In this document: one piece after another, positions 1-12,375 of the stretch
How the letters are laid out: the number at the start of each line of letters is the position of its first letter
Position numbering within the stretch: the stretch's first letter is position 1
Source: Glycine soja
Lineage: Eukaryota; Streptophyta; Magnoliopsida; Fabales; Fabaceae
DNA length: 64,000 nt
Direction of reading: 5' to 3'
NCBI RefSeq assembly: GCF_004193775.1
Contig: NC_041008.1
Coordinates: 13,969,731-14,033,730 of the forward strand
Translations under genes and position numbers: made by a program
Notes under the pieces: generated by a model
Databases searched by the model: none
What the model saw: only the letters and a program-made list of their open reading frames with translations
What the model was told of the DNA's origin: nothing

Positions 1-3000
1 TCATTTTTACTGGAAATAAAAAATAATGATGAAAATGTGTTTGGTTAGATTTTTGAAGTGAAAATATTTTTCCAAATAAACAAAAAACTAAAAATAATAA
101 AATCTCGTTTTCATTGTCTTCAGTTGAAACCACAACCTCATTTTGGGTAAAACACGGTGAGAAAAAATGTAATTTTAAGCAAATTTAAAAATATATATTT
201 TTTAAAAAACGTATTTTCAGTATTTTTATTTCTTGAAAGAAGAAAACAAAAAGTGAAATCAAACATATTTTTAAAATTTTAATCTTTTGAAAATAAAAAC
301 AGAAAATGAAAATACAAATCAAACACATCTAAATGAGTGGATATTTATAAATTTTTTTATTTATTATGTGAATAGAGTTAGAGGATGTTCGTCTTGGTCA
401 TGCATGTATATGATAAAAATTAGAAGTTAAATTATATACCTACTTAAAAAAAAAATCAATAGAATGCATAAAAGTATAAAAGCTTTAGTTTAAGAGTTTA
501 TTTTTATATATTTTCAGTATAAAATATTATATTTTAACACCGTTAAAGTTCATTATAAATATAAATTTTAAAATAATTATCACAATGTAATTATGTTTCA
601 ACCTTTCTTATACATCCTTATAAATAGACAATAGTCACGATTGATCGGAATGTTCTGTCAATTTAACTTTAAATCACATCTTACGGGAATCTAACTAACT
701 CAATTGAAATCGAAATCAATTTTCAGGGATAAAAAAAAAAATATATCTCAGGCCCATTTGCATTATTTTTTCTCTCTCTCTCTCTTTTTATTGACAATCT
801 TAATTCTCAAACTTCAAAGACAAGAAAAGTACATCGTGTGGATATTATTACTCTTACTCTTAACTCGTTTTCAATTGACAGCAATTAGCAAATAAAGAGA
901 TTTTTTTTATGAATACATATATTGAATAAAAAGAAATTTAAAAACATATTGATTCAATTAGATAAACTTTTTTACAACCACTCATAAAAAATAAAGAAGT
1001 AAATAAATCAAATTGGTATCAACTTTTCAAAAGGCTGTAAATGAGAAATACTCTTAACAAATGTTAAAAAAACATAAAAATATTAATTTATGAAAAAAAG
1101 TTAAATTATTTTACAGTCTTACTTTCATGTTCGATAAATATTTATTAGAAAAATTATCCAAACAGTGGACTCCAAGTTGTACCTTAGGGTATAGGTAGGA
1201 TGGCAAGTCTCAACCACCTAATAATATAAGTAACAATAATTTGTTTTTTACTTGTTTCAAAGTCCAAATTTAATACAGACAAATTATTTTTCGTTTATTG
1301 AAAGTGTAAAAATTCTAATACTATCAATTAATTACAAATTACCTCAGGTATATCTTTGAAATCTCTGTGCCTAATTATAAAATATTTTAAAGAAATTTAT
1401 TTCTCTCTAGAATATTTTTTAATTTTAGATGTATTAACTATTTTTTATGTATTCTAATTTAATTATTTTTTCTTTAAATATTAATAAGAAACAAATAAGT
1501 GAATAGAAAGATAAGTAAAAGATAATTTTAAAATGATAATATAAATATTTGATAAATTTAATGTGATTCACTACTTTTTTTAATAGGTATGAATTAATTG
1601 AAATAATCTTATAATTAAGGATAAAGGAAATAATTATTATACTCTCTCCCTCCTTTTCAAAAACTAGAAAACAAAATAAAATAAGCATAAAAAATTAAAA
1701 CTTTTATAAAAAAAACTTTAAACTTAAACAATTTTATTTTTAAAAAAAAGATTTACTATTTTAACGTCGTAAAAAAAATTATAAATTCAAAATGGTAAAA
1801 ACAAAAAAAAATAATTACAACTTTAAAATCATAAAAATAAAATTTTAACTAAAATCATAAATGATTTTATGACTTTGTTTAAAAAATAATAAGTTGAATA
1901 AGTGTTAGGACTTTTAATTGGGAAATCATATCACCTCTCACCACTTACTTTATTTAAAACCCACCCTACTTGAAAAAATCCAAAAAAAAAAAAAAAGTCC
2001 CCAAAAAAAGCCACATGTCTCTAATTAAGCAGCATAGTTGATTGGGTAGTATGATTCGTAGTTAGGCATGATGTCCATTCGAAAATGAAGTAAGGATGTG
2101 ACCTTTGCCCCTTCAAACGGGTTGCAAGCGTTGGATCCTAAGAAAAGTGAGCGGGAGATGGAGACAATGGTTGCATTAACTCATTAAAAATATCATACAT
2201 AAGATTATATTCCCGAGTCTCACGCCTCTATATTCTATTAATATTCATTTTTACTTCTGTCCTTGTACCTATTTTTGCAGCTGGATCATTATTGCAATTT
2301 ACACAACACCTTGAAAATTATTCTTCACGCCAACGCCTTTTGTTTCAAAGGAGAACGAATTATTCACGTTTCGATGGTTAGAAACAAATTGAAAGTTAAT
2401 CTACGATAATTTTAAGGATTTTATCTGGAAAAAATAAAAATATCTCCTACGTTATTAATACTACGTGAAAGTAGTAATATAATTTCATAGAGTTATTTGG
2501 TCTAAATATTACATGAAGAACATAAGTTAGATGAAGTAATAAAATCCTCTTTTCCCAATTGCAACTACAATTATTTGTAAATTAACATTAGATTAATATT
2601 TAGGGCAAATCATTTTATACGACCTGATTGAATTTTGTTATTTTATCATGAAATTATTTTATTTTCAAATTAGAGACATGGTATAATAAAACATTTTAAA
2701 AAAATATTTTACCATGTAAGTATTAAATCTACAACATTATATGAAATTAAACACTCCAATAACATAAATATCTATATCACACCTTTTATTTTTATCTATT
2801 TTTTACACACATATCAGTTATCTTACTAACCATTACACTATTTAATTATTAGATAATTTTATCTCAAAATTCAGATTGAAAGTTTTATTTACATGAATTC
2901 TATATAAAAAAATTATATTATTCTGAAAATATTTGATATCCCTTTCACATAAATTAAAATTAACATAAATATATGCTTTCAAAATATACTTAAATATAAA

Positions 3001-3470
3001 TTCTTTAGTTAACTTTTTTTTATCATTACTCATTGTTAACATGCACAAAAGAAAAGGTTTAATGATCATTCACGGCCGATGGTGTAAACTAATTTTATAT
3101 TGTCATTTAATTACGATCATTGCTAATGTGATTTTTAAAATAATTATATCGTATATGATGATTTTTAATTGGAGGCTTAAATATTATTTTAGTCATTACA
3201 ATTTAATAACTTTTTGTTTTTCATCATTGTAAAATTATTTTTATGTTTTTAGTTTTTGTAAATTATATTTATTTTATTTCTAGTCTTTAAAATACTTTAG
3301 ATAGTATTTTGAACAGTGAAAAAGTATTATCTAAAATGTTATAAGAACGAAAAAACAAAACAAACATATTTGTAAGACTAAAAATAAAAAAATAAAAATT
3401 TTACATGGATAAAAATAATATAAAGTGATAATTCATCGATTATGTGTGTGAAAAAATACGAATATATACA

Positions 3471-3501
<31 letters not shown>

Positions 3502-3767
3502 CGTTCTGTTTAAGACTAATATTTATAGCTTAGTGGTTTGTTTTTTTAACAGAAGAAAAATGCTTTTTTTAACTTTTTCTTTTTGACATTTTTTAAGCAT
3601 ATAATTTTTAATTATATTTATAAAAATTAATTTTTGAGACTCTGATTTATTAAAAAAACTTACTTTCATTTTTAAAAGTCTTTCTAAAATTATGTTTAGT
3701 TTGAGTTTTCCTTTTTTTTAAAAAGAAAAAAACAAAAACTTAAAAAAAAAAAGAAACATTGAAAGAT
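1..3767. other. AT-rich intergenic DNA, no gene seen
   Basis: Very AT-rich sequence with many A and T runs. The open frames on both strands are short (under 90 codons), low-complexity and rich in F, I, K, L, N and Y, as expected by chance at this composition. I see no domain, RNA gene or element terminus. A short CT run lies at about 769-785 and a TA microsatellite at about 3475-3501. The block ends at the target duplication of the MULE. Confidence 0.7.
3475..3501. repeat. (TA)n microsatellite
   Basis: Uninterrupted TA dinucleotide run of about 13 units in AT-rich intergenic DNA. Confidence 0.9.
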
Positions 3768-3777
3768 TACCTTTAAA
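3768..3777. repeat. MULE target-site duplication, left copy
   Basis: TACCTTTAAA directly abuts the first base of the MULE. The identical 10-mer abuts the last base at 13897-13906. Confidence 0.92.
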
Positions 3778-4056
3778 GGCAAAAATCCTCAACTAGTGCC
3801 CTTTTACAAACTAATTCCCCAAATGGGGTTCTTCTAAAAGTTTTTCTGGCAGGTGCTCTTTTGGTACGTGAACGCCATGCATGGCGCCACCACCACTGGC
3901 GCTTCCGCGTAGGAGCTGCCACGTGGAGAGGGACGCGCAAGTAGCAGCAGCGGCTTGGCCTTCTGCTTACGTGGAGTGAGACGCGCAAGGTGCACTGGCG
4001 CGTTGTGCATGGGAGACTGAAGACGTCAGTTAAACTGGCGTTTTAGCTTTGCAGAA
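3778..4056. repeat. MULE left terminal inverted repeat
   Basis: About 279 bp whose reverse complement aligns to 13621-13896. The match is nearly perfect over the outer ~200 bp (shared blocks include CCCCAAATGGGG and CGCCATGCATGGCG) and more diverged inward. The repeat is much more GC-rich than its surroundings and is dense in CpG and GCGC. Weaker similarity continues toward 4190, where a TATA-like box follows. The short open frames here on both strands are by-products of the GC-rich sequence, not genes. Confidence 0.9.
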
Positions 4057-4182
4057 GGTGACAGGGTGCACAGTGCTACAACAGACTGTTGTAGCTGCAG
4101 GAAGCAGGAAGGAAACGCCATTGGAGCCTGCGGGTTGCGTTTGCAGGTCCAACGCGCCATCACGAGGAGCGCTTTCCTCCTT

Positions 4183-4189
4183 TTATATG
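4183..4189 (+). promoter_or_regulatory. TATA-like box for the PMD gene
   Basis: TTATATG within a CTCCTTTTATATGCAG context, just inside the left inverted repeat and pointing inward. A transcript from here would cross a good splice donor (TTG/GTAAGT near 4311) and splice to the acceptor TTTTGTAG at 5589, just before the PMD start codon. The mirrored position in the right repeat (about 13545-13552) has TTTAAATAC facing the transposase. The two inverted repeats thus seem to supply both promoters, as in MuDR (inference). Confidence 0.45.
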
Positions 4190-4310
4190 CAGTTCTCATG
4201 CTGCATTGTGCTACCCGTTTGCTCAACCTTCTTCAAGCTTGCTTCCTTGCTTCCTTTGGTTGGTTCCTTGCTTCCTTTGCATCTTTGGTTTCTGCTGCTT
4301 GTAACTTCTT

Positions 4311-5589
4311 GGTAAGTTTATTTTAATTGATAATAAATTTGATGCATGTTTAGGTTATAAATTTTAAGTGTTATGTGTTAAATATGTTTAGGTTAAGTTT
4401 GTTTTATATGTTAATGTTATGTATGTTTAGGTGCTATTTATAAATTTTAAGTTGTAATTTGAAATATTGATATTATTTATATTGTATGTATATGTTATAA
4501 TTTTAGTTAGTATGTTCGTATTTGTATTATAGGATACATTAGAGTTAGTTTATTTGTTAATATTATTAGTTTGAGTTTTGTATTTTATATAGTAGATTAG
4601 ATTTAGTTAAAATTTTTTATATGGTAGATTAGGAATAGTTTTAGGTAATCTAAGTTATTAATTTTATATGATAAATTAGGAATAGTTTAAATTTTTATAT
4701 GGTACATTAGGCTTAGTTAAAATTGTTTATATAGTAGATTAAGAATAGTTTGAGGTTTTGAAAAATATAATTTTAGATTATGTTTAGTTTAAATTTTTTG
4801 TATGGTACATTATATTTAGTTTTAATTTTTGGTATGGTACATTACATTTAGTTTAAATATTTAATATGATAAATTAGAAATAGTTTAAATTTTTATATGA
4901 TAGATTAGGTTTAATTAAAAAAATTTATATAGTAGATTAAAAGTAATTTTAGGTTCCGTAATTTATTAATTTTAGATTAGGTATAGTTTAAATTTTGTAT
5001 ATGGTACATTACATTTAGTTTAAATATTTGATATGATAAATTAGAAATAGTTTCAATTTTTATATGGTAGATTAGGTTTAGTTAAAATCTTTTATATAGT
5101 AAATTAAAAATATTTATAGGTTCCGTAACTTATAAATTTTAGATTAGGTTTAGTTAAAAAAATTTATACGGTACATTACATCTAGTTTAAATATTTGATA
5201 TGATAAATTAGAAATAGTTTAAATTTTTATATGGTAGATTAAGTTTAGTTAAAATCTTTTATATAGTAAATTAAAAATATTTATATGTTCCGTAACTTAT
5301 TAATTTTAGATTAGGTTTAGTTTAAATTTTTTTTATGGTACCTTACATCTAGTTTAAATATTTGATGCTAAATTATTTGACTCGTAAGTATTTTAAGTTA
5401 TTAATTTTGTATATATATATATATTGTTTTAATTTATTTGTAAAATATATTTAAATTTTATTGATTGTGTAATATATTTTGTTATTGAAATATTTGGAAT
5501 TAGAAAAATATAATTTGTTATTTATTTGAAACTTGGAGAGTATGTATAATTTTTATCGTCAATTAATTGTATTTTATTTTATTTTGTAG
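4311..5589 (+). other. Leader intron of the PMD gene with 167-bp tandem repeats
   Basis: A stretch of about 1.28 kb, bounded by a GTAAGT donor and a TTTTGTAG acceptor six bases before the PMD start codon. It is extremely AT-rich and built of degraded tandem repeats. The marker GTTCCGTAA recurs at 4953, 5120 and (as GTTCCGTAA after a T) 5287, exactly 167 bp apart. Within each unit, phrases such as TATGGTAGATTAGG recur at shorter spacing. There are about three clear units and more decayed ones upstream. No coding potential is seen. Confidence 0.6.
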
Positions 5590-5594
5590 GATCA

Positions 5595-7861
5595 ATGACA
5601 TCTTCGTCGTCATGCCCCTCAAGTATACAAACTAGGTCTGGTCCACTTGATGGTGACGTGTTGTGGATGCAACCCAAGCATGTTTCAGAACATGTTTGGA
5701 ATGGGGAACCAGACAGGAAACTACACATCAGACGAGCAGTCCCGACGTATCAAGGTGAAGAACAAATCCCAGAGGAAATTGTTCCTTTGCTTCGGCAATG
5801 TGGGTTTTATTGGATCATGAAGATGGGATACCTAAAGATAAATGCGGCCTTAATTACTGCGTTCATTGAAAGATGGAGGCCCGAAATCCACACGTTTCAC
5901 CTGAGATGCGGAGAGGCAATCATTACTCTTCAAGATGTGTCAGTTTTGTTAGGTCTGCGTATTGACGGGGCACCATTAGTTGGTTCAACAAATCTTGTTT
6001 GGGCCGATTTGTGTGAAGAATTATTAGGAGTCAAACCATAGGAAGGCGAAATTGAAGGTAGTGTCGTCAAATTAAGTTGGTTGGCTCACCATTTTTCTCA
6101 CATAAATATTGATGAGGGTAACGTTGAGCAATTACAAAGGTTTACCCGTGCGTGGATCCTTCGATTCATAGGAGGTGTCGTCTTTGTTAACAAAACCAGT
6201 AGCAGAGTTTCCTTAAGGTACCTACAATTTTTACGTGACTTTGAACAGTGCAGCACGTATGCGTGGGGACCTGCCGTGCTTGCGTATTTATATAGAGAGA
6301 TGTGCAGCGCCACCGATTACAAAGTTAAATCAATCGGAGGTATGTGCATCTTAATCCAAATGTGGGCATGGGAACGATGCATGACTTTGGCTCCAAAGAG
6401 GACGCCTCCCGTCATATAAAATAAACCACTGGGACACAGGTTTGTTGTTTAAAAAAATAGATTTGAATTGAAAATATTTAATGATGGAACATGTTGACAA
6501 TGATGATTTAATTTTTATTGTAGGTGGCTGCGACGTGGAAATCAGCATATTGGCAATGATGATCTTAGACTTTTCCGTCGCAAATTGGATCTGATGAAAC
6601 GACATGAGGTAAGAACATCGTAATGTATTGGTTAAATGAAATGTTAATATGCTATGTTTGACTGAAAATTGACAAGTGTGTTGTTGTATGCAGTTTGTCT
6701 GGGAGCCATACACACCAACTGTGATGGCAGCGTTGCCTCCAATTTGTGTGGTTGGAAGTGTAGCCTGGTTCGCGGTGGTGCCACTGATTTGTTTCCATGT
6801 TGTTGAGTGGCACCAACCCGATAGAGTTTTACGACAATTTGGATTGCAACAACCTATTCCCGGGTGTCCTTCGCAACCGCAGAATCTCCATGGCATAACG
6901 CTCAAAGGCAAACAAGATGAGAATTGGTTCCACCTGTTGGCCCCCAATGATTAGTCAGTGGAACAATCGAGCAGAGTTTAGGGTCGACGTTTATCCTCGA
7001 CAGCAGGGCCTACTGGGTTATAACTCGGACTACATGGTGTGGTATAGGGGTAAAACAAAGATGTTTGTTGACCCAAACAATGCAAACACAACTGCATTGG
7101 TATGTATCTGTTTTTCAATGTTTAACTTCTAATTATTTTCTTAAGCATGAGCATTAATTTGTTGACGCTAATAATTGTAGGGTGACGTTGTGGAGACTCT
7201 ATAGTATATGGTGTCACCACAAGGGAGGAACACATGGACAGTTGATGATCTCGTGCCTTATGTGGATAAGTTAGCGATTATATCAGAAGAGCAAGAGAGA
7301 ATCACTAAGCCAGTGTCACATGGTCCAGCATCAGAGCGTGAATTTCCAGCACAAGAGTTTCACATTCTTCAATCAAGTGTTGAAACTCGGGGCATAGGCA
7401 GACGAAGGGAGCTTGTTGAAGCGGAACAATATTCCCAACAAATGATGGAGCGTGGTCATGGAATGTATTACACGCCAACGACATTTTCCTAATATCCTTC
7501 ACAGATGTATCAGTATCCTTTTGAAGGTCATCACACTGATACTTCTACAAGCGAACATTCGTTCGGTGGTGTTGCGGAAACACAACCTCATTTTTCATGG
7601 CCCACTATGACTCCTTCACAGCAGCACGATGCCCCCATGGCAAAACCTAACGCCCTATTTGCTCCGCAATGGAATGTACCTGGAGCAATACCTGATATGG
7701 GCGACTTATTAGGTGTTGATTTGCATCAGGAATTTTCTGCTGAGGCTGAGCAAGCAGAAGCGGGGAGACAACGTGGCAGAAGAAATCCTGATCGTCAAGC
7801 GCAAAGATGGGATCGACCATGTGGCACATCCTCACGACATCACGGACACCATAATGACTGA
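5595..7861 (+). pseudogene. Plant mobile domain (PMD) protein of the MULE, decayed
   Basis: Recognised as a transposon-type PMD protein (aminotransferase-like/MAIN family; host relatives MAIN and MAIL1 act in gene silencing and genome stability). Four exons fit GT-AG rules: 5595-6439, 6524-6608, 6694-7099 and 7181-7861. The usual family stretches are visible: MQPKHVSEHVWNGE near the start, RCGEAIITLQDVSVLLGLR, a central WAWERC block, RRGNQHIGNDDLR, VEWHQPDRVLRQFG and a polar, Q-rich tail. Lesions: in-frame stops at 6039, 6417, 7202 and 7490, plus a one-base shift in a C run near 6940. At least the 6039 and 7202 stops look like CAG or CAA changed to TAG. Homology resumes in the same frame after each stop, so one gene has decayed in place. 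The start is the first ATG after the splice acceptor. Confidence 0.85.
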
Positions 7862-8144
7862 TTTTGATGTCTCTGTGTAAATTTGTTGTTGTTTGTAAGA
7901 CATTTGATTTTGACAGTTAATGTATCGCATCTCATTTATCTTGGCTTACTAATGTATAGAGTTTTTGTGGCGCATGAAACTATAATAATAAACAAAGTTT
8001 AAAAATAAAACTAAAGTTAACAAACGAAAAATAAGTAGTTTTAGTAACTAAATCCAAACAAAACTAGACCATAGTTCATCATTGTAGATATTTGTCCTTT
8101 AGTAGCATTTAGAATACCCTTAACTACAACATTGGACGTCCCCC
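7862..8144. other. 3' flank of the PMD gene
   Basis: AT-rich stretch after the PMD stop codon. It has several AATAA-type signals (for example around 7985) and probably holds the polyadenylation region. Nothing else is seen before the telomere-like array begins. Confidence 0.4.
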
Positions 8145-9430
8145 TTTAAGGTTTATGGATTTGGCTTAGGGTTGGGGGTTAGGGGTTAGGGTTTTAGGGT
8201 TAGGGGTAATGGTTGGGTTTTAGGGTTTATGGATGTGGCTTAGGGTTGGGGGTTATGGGTAGGGTTTATTGTATAGTGTTGGGGGTTATGGGTTGGGTTT
8301 AGGGGTTAGGGTTAGGGTTAAGGGTTATGGTTAGGGTTTAGGTTTAGGGTTAGGGCTTAGGGGTGTAATGCTTAGTGTTTAGGTTGAGGGTTATGGCTTA
8401 GGGGTTTAGGATTTTAGGGTTAGGGGTTATGGTAAGGGTTTAGGTTTATGGTTAGGGCTTAGGGGTGTAATGCTTAGTGTTTAGGTTGAGGGTTAGGGTT
8501 TAGGGTTTTAGGGTTAGGGTTTAGGTTTATGGTTAGGGCTTAGGGGTGTAATGCTTAATGTTTAGTTTGAGGGTTAGGGTTAGGGGTTAGGGTTAGGGTT
8601 TAGGTTTATGGTTAGGGCATAGGGGTGTAATGCTTAGTGTTTAGGTTGAGGGTTAGGGCTTAGGGGCTTAGGGTTTTAGGGTTATGTGGTTAGGGTTAAG
8701 GTTAGGGGTTATGGTTAGGGCTTAGGGTTTTAGGGTTAGGGGTTAGGGTTAGGGTTAGGGTTTAGGTTTATGGTTAGGGCTTAGGGGTGTAATGCTTAGT
8801 GTTTAGGTTGAGGGTTAGGGCTTAGGGTTTTAGGGTTATGGGGTTAGTGTTAGGGTTAGGGTTTAGGTTTATGGTTATGGCTTAGGGGTTTAATGCTTAG
8901 TGTTAGGGCTTAGGGGTTTAGGGTTAGGGTTAGGGTTAGGGGTTATGGTAAGGGTTTAGGTTTATGGTTAGGGCTTAGGGGTGTAATGCTTAGTGTTTTG
9001 GTTGAGGGTTAGGGTTAGGGGTTATGGTTAGGGTTTAGTTTATGGTTAGGGCTTAGGGGTGTAATGCTTAGTGTTTAGTTTGAGGGTTAGGGCTTAGGGG
9101 TTTAGGGTTGTAGGGTTAGGGGTTATGGGTAGGGTTTAGGTTGAGGGTTAGGGCTTAGGGGTTTATGGTTAGGGTATTAGGGTTAGAGGCTTAGGGGTTT
9201 AATGCTTAGTGTTTTAGGGTTAGGGGGTAGGGTTGGGTTTTATGGTTAGGGTTTAGGGTTAGGGATTAGGGTTATGGATGTTTTGGGGTAGGGTTGGGTT
9301 TTATGGTTAGGGTTTAGTGTTAGGGATTAGGGTTAAGGATGTTTTGGGGTAGGGTTAGGGGTAGGGTTGAGGTCTTTGGGGTAGAGTTAGGGTTTAGAAC
9401 TTATGTTTTAAGGCTTAAGGTTTACAAGTA
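8145..9430 (+). repeat. Telomere-like TTTAGGG/TTAGGG array inside the MULE
   Basis: About 1.3 kb of degenerate plant-telomere-type repeat, G-rich on the + strand: TTTAGGG, TTAGGGG, TTATGGG and GGCTTAGGGG variants almost without a break. A higher-order unit is present. The phrase GTGTAATGCTTAGTGTTTAGG (or a near variant) begins at about 8363, 8465, 8546, 8625, 8787, 8888, 8981, 9059 and 9198, mostly 78-102 bp apart with one double gap. The array lies wholly inside the MULE, between the 3' ends of the two converging genes, so it is part of the element and not a chromosome end. Confidence 0.9.
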
Positions 9431-9600
9431 GGGATTAGGATTATGTTTTTAACTAACGAATTCATTGAACCCCACAAATAGCTAATGTACATAAACCAAA
9501 ATAAGTTATGATTTTAACAAACAAATTTATTCAACCCCACAAATTCAATACATTGAAGAGAACTTAAACAAATACAAGTCACTCGACTAACATACATAAA
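9431..9600. other. Spacer between telomere-like array and transposase 3' end
   Basis: AT-rich spacer with a near-duplicate phrase (ACAAATTCATT/ACAAATTTATT followed by CAACCCCACAAAT) near 9460 and 9525. It probably holds the transposase polyadenylation signal. Nothing else is seen. Confidence 0.4.
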
Positions 9601-12375
9601 TCAACGAGTTGAACAACTCCCACGCTCATATTGCATTGGACAGCGACGCCTGTTATGCCCTTCGGCTCCACATCTACTGCATTTTTGTCGGTGCTCAGAG
9701 GGCTCGACCCAATCTATCTCATTCCTTATCCTTGTTGATTTTGGCCGACCTTTCGCACGAATTGTTGTTGGGTCAGGGATAAGTGTCCATGCGTCATTAG
9801 AAGGAGGAATAACCGCTTCATTCCCAAGAGGCCACCATTGTGCGGAGTAAGCTTTTACGATGTGCTCATTTGTATAAACAACATCTATATATTGGTAGTA
9901 GTTCAGGCTCACGTAACCACAAGCTGCAATAATATGTGAACATGGATAGTGAAGCGCAAAATACCTTCCGCATTGACAATAATGACCATTCAAGTTAACT
10001 GCCCACTTTTGTCCGCCACGTTGCGTAATAGGATTGAAGGTCTCCTCAACTTCAAACCTTGTGGAGTGGATGTCATACACACGAACGATGTGCGAACAAG
10101 CTTGTTCTTGATTTTTTTCGAAGTTCTTTAACAAGCTTTGAACAATATACTTGCCCTTCATTTAACTGTCTCTGGGCTTGGCAGCCACGCTCAACAAAGT
10201 ACTTTTGACACCTACTATACGTTGATTTGACTAATGCTGTTATAGGAATGTTGCGACAATCCTTCAAAACCTTATTGATACATTCTGAGAGGTTGGTTTT
10301 CATGTGGCCATATCGACGTCCTTCTCTATCATAAGCCATCGTCCATTTTTCCTTTGAAATGCGATCAATCCATGTTGCTATGGCTGGACTTAGTTCACGA
10401 AATTTTTCTAAATTTTGATCAAAAATGTGCTTGCAAGGAGTGTAGGCTGCATAAAATTAGTTATGAATAACAATTTTAAGTATATATGGAAGTTAAATAA
10501 ACGTGACCATCAAATATGAAATCTTACCCAACTTCTTCAATATTTCTTTTTGTTTGGCATTATTGAATTTTCGATTGAAGTTGCTTGCTATGTGTTGCAC
10601 GCAATAGACATGATAATCGTGGGGAGGTTGCCAACCAAGTGCTTCGTTAGCGACAACAGACTTTATACTCGCGTGTCGATCAGAAATGAGACAAATACCA
10701 TTTTTATCAGTGACGTGTTCACGCAAGTGTGCCAAAAACCATGACCACGCTGTCAACGTCTCACCTTCAACCACCGCAAATGCTAGAGGAAGGACGCCAC
10801 CATTTCCATCTTGTGATGTGGCCATTAAGAGGGTCCCACGGTATTTGTTGTACAAATGTGTGCCGTCAACTTGTATGATTGGCTTACAGTACTTGAAAGC
10901 TTCTTTACATTGCCCAAAAGTCCAAAAAACTCTATGAAACTGACGGTGTTCGCGACTAACCGTATTTCCAATGATAAAATCGTCATGTAATACTTGAAAA
11001 TATGATCCAGGAGAATGATTTTGCATGTGTTAGCCACGACGAAAGTTTCGCATATGACTCATCCCAATCGCCATATTCAATTGCAATGGCTTTCTGTTTC
11101 GCCAACCAAGCTTTTTTGTACGACACCTTGTACGCAAATTCACTGTTAATCCTCTCTTGAATCAAAGAAATTTTTATTGATGGATCTTCTCTGATCATGC
11201 CTGTCAATAACATAACAAAATTTAAATGATAATTAACAAAAAATGAACATAATATGAACATAAAATACGTACCTACTACACAAGTGGCAATTAAATCTGA
11301 ATCAAGTTTCTCGTGATCTTGTGTCATGGTCATATTCAGACATGTGTGTGGTCCACCCCATTGTGTGACTTTCCATGTATCTGTTTTTTTAGATATAATT
11401 GCCCTCATATAGAAAGGGCAAGGACACTCTGCATTTTTATTCACACAACAAACCACATACTTGTTCGTTTTGCTTTCAACAACTTTGAAGCTTTGATGCA
11501 CCTTCATAACATATTGTTTGACTGCATTTTTGACCGCATCTTTACTATCAAATTCCATGCCAACATATAATTCTTGGCCAACATTAAAAGTCGACGGCAT
11601 CTCCAAACCGCAAATGTCCTCCTCATCAGGATAACTCCAGTTGATATTGTTATAATGTAAAGCATCATTCCAAAATGGATTTTCAATTCGTTGTGCACCT
11701 AACAGTTCAAAATAAAAAATCAAATAATACTTATTTAACATTAAATACAATTGTCATCAAATAATAAATATATTGTGTAATTTTTTTATACAGCAAATTA
11801 TACCTTCTGCTGGGTGAACAATTCTTACTGGTTGAGGAATGTCGGTGACTTCATCGTCTGTATCAGATATACCGTCAAGACTATCATCTTCGTCTAAAGA
11901 CTCTTCAACGTATGAGTTAGACACAACATAATCATCGTCATCATCATCATCGTCTTCGTCAATATGTAAATTGCTCAAATTTGTTGCCGGTTGTGTCTCA
12001 TCATTAGATAAATAATTTCGACATGATGTAAGCGAATTTGCAGAATGAAACATTGAACCACCAGCCACATTCTTTTCTATGTACAATTCCAGAACTGACA
12101 TTTGGTCTTGTTGTTTAAAACTTTCCAACGTCTTCGTCATCACCAATTTGCAAGGCAATATATTTTCCTGACACTAAAATCTACAGCTGATAGCAGAAAT
12201 AATTTCATTATTTTGTAACTTTACCTTATCTTCAATTTTTTTCTTCAAAGCATTGAAACTAATTCCACATTTAATCTGAATCGCTTTTTTACTGCCTTCA
12301 AATATTACACCATCATTATCTTCATATACCCTTCCATTGAAATACAATACTGTTATAACCGAATTTATCGTGTAC
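9601..12375 (-). pseudogene. MURA-type MULE transposase, decayed
   Basis: A cut-and-paste DDE transposase of the MuDR group. Five exons fit GT-AG rules on the minus strand: 12375-12225 (N-terminal, PB1-like), 12167-11804 (acidic, with an eight-Asp run), 11698-11273 (MuDR DNA-binding domain; the CPCPFYMRA and GPHTC zinc ligands are visible), 11200-10528 (MULE core, VDGTHLYNKY and SDRH acidic motifs, CVQH) and 10446-9601 (SWIM finger CxCx(n)CxH near 9990, then the CCHC knuckle CSRCGAEGHNRRRCP). Lesions: a frameshift near 11028, best explained by loss of two bases, and another in the seven-base homopolymer at 10112-10118. The first exon has no start codon of its own, so a 5' exon should lie toward 13500. 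Dead as it stands. Confidence 0.9.

Noticed and set aside
3773..4326. Small open frames across the MULE left inverted repeat
   Set aside because: They arise from the GC-rich inverted repeat; the mirrored repeat gives similar frames on the other strand.
8145..9430. Telomere-type repeats as a true chromosome end
   Set aside because: The array is degenerate, has its own higher-order unit and lies wholly inside a MULE with matching target duplications on both sides.
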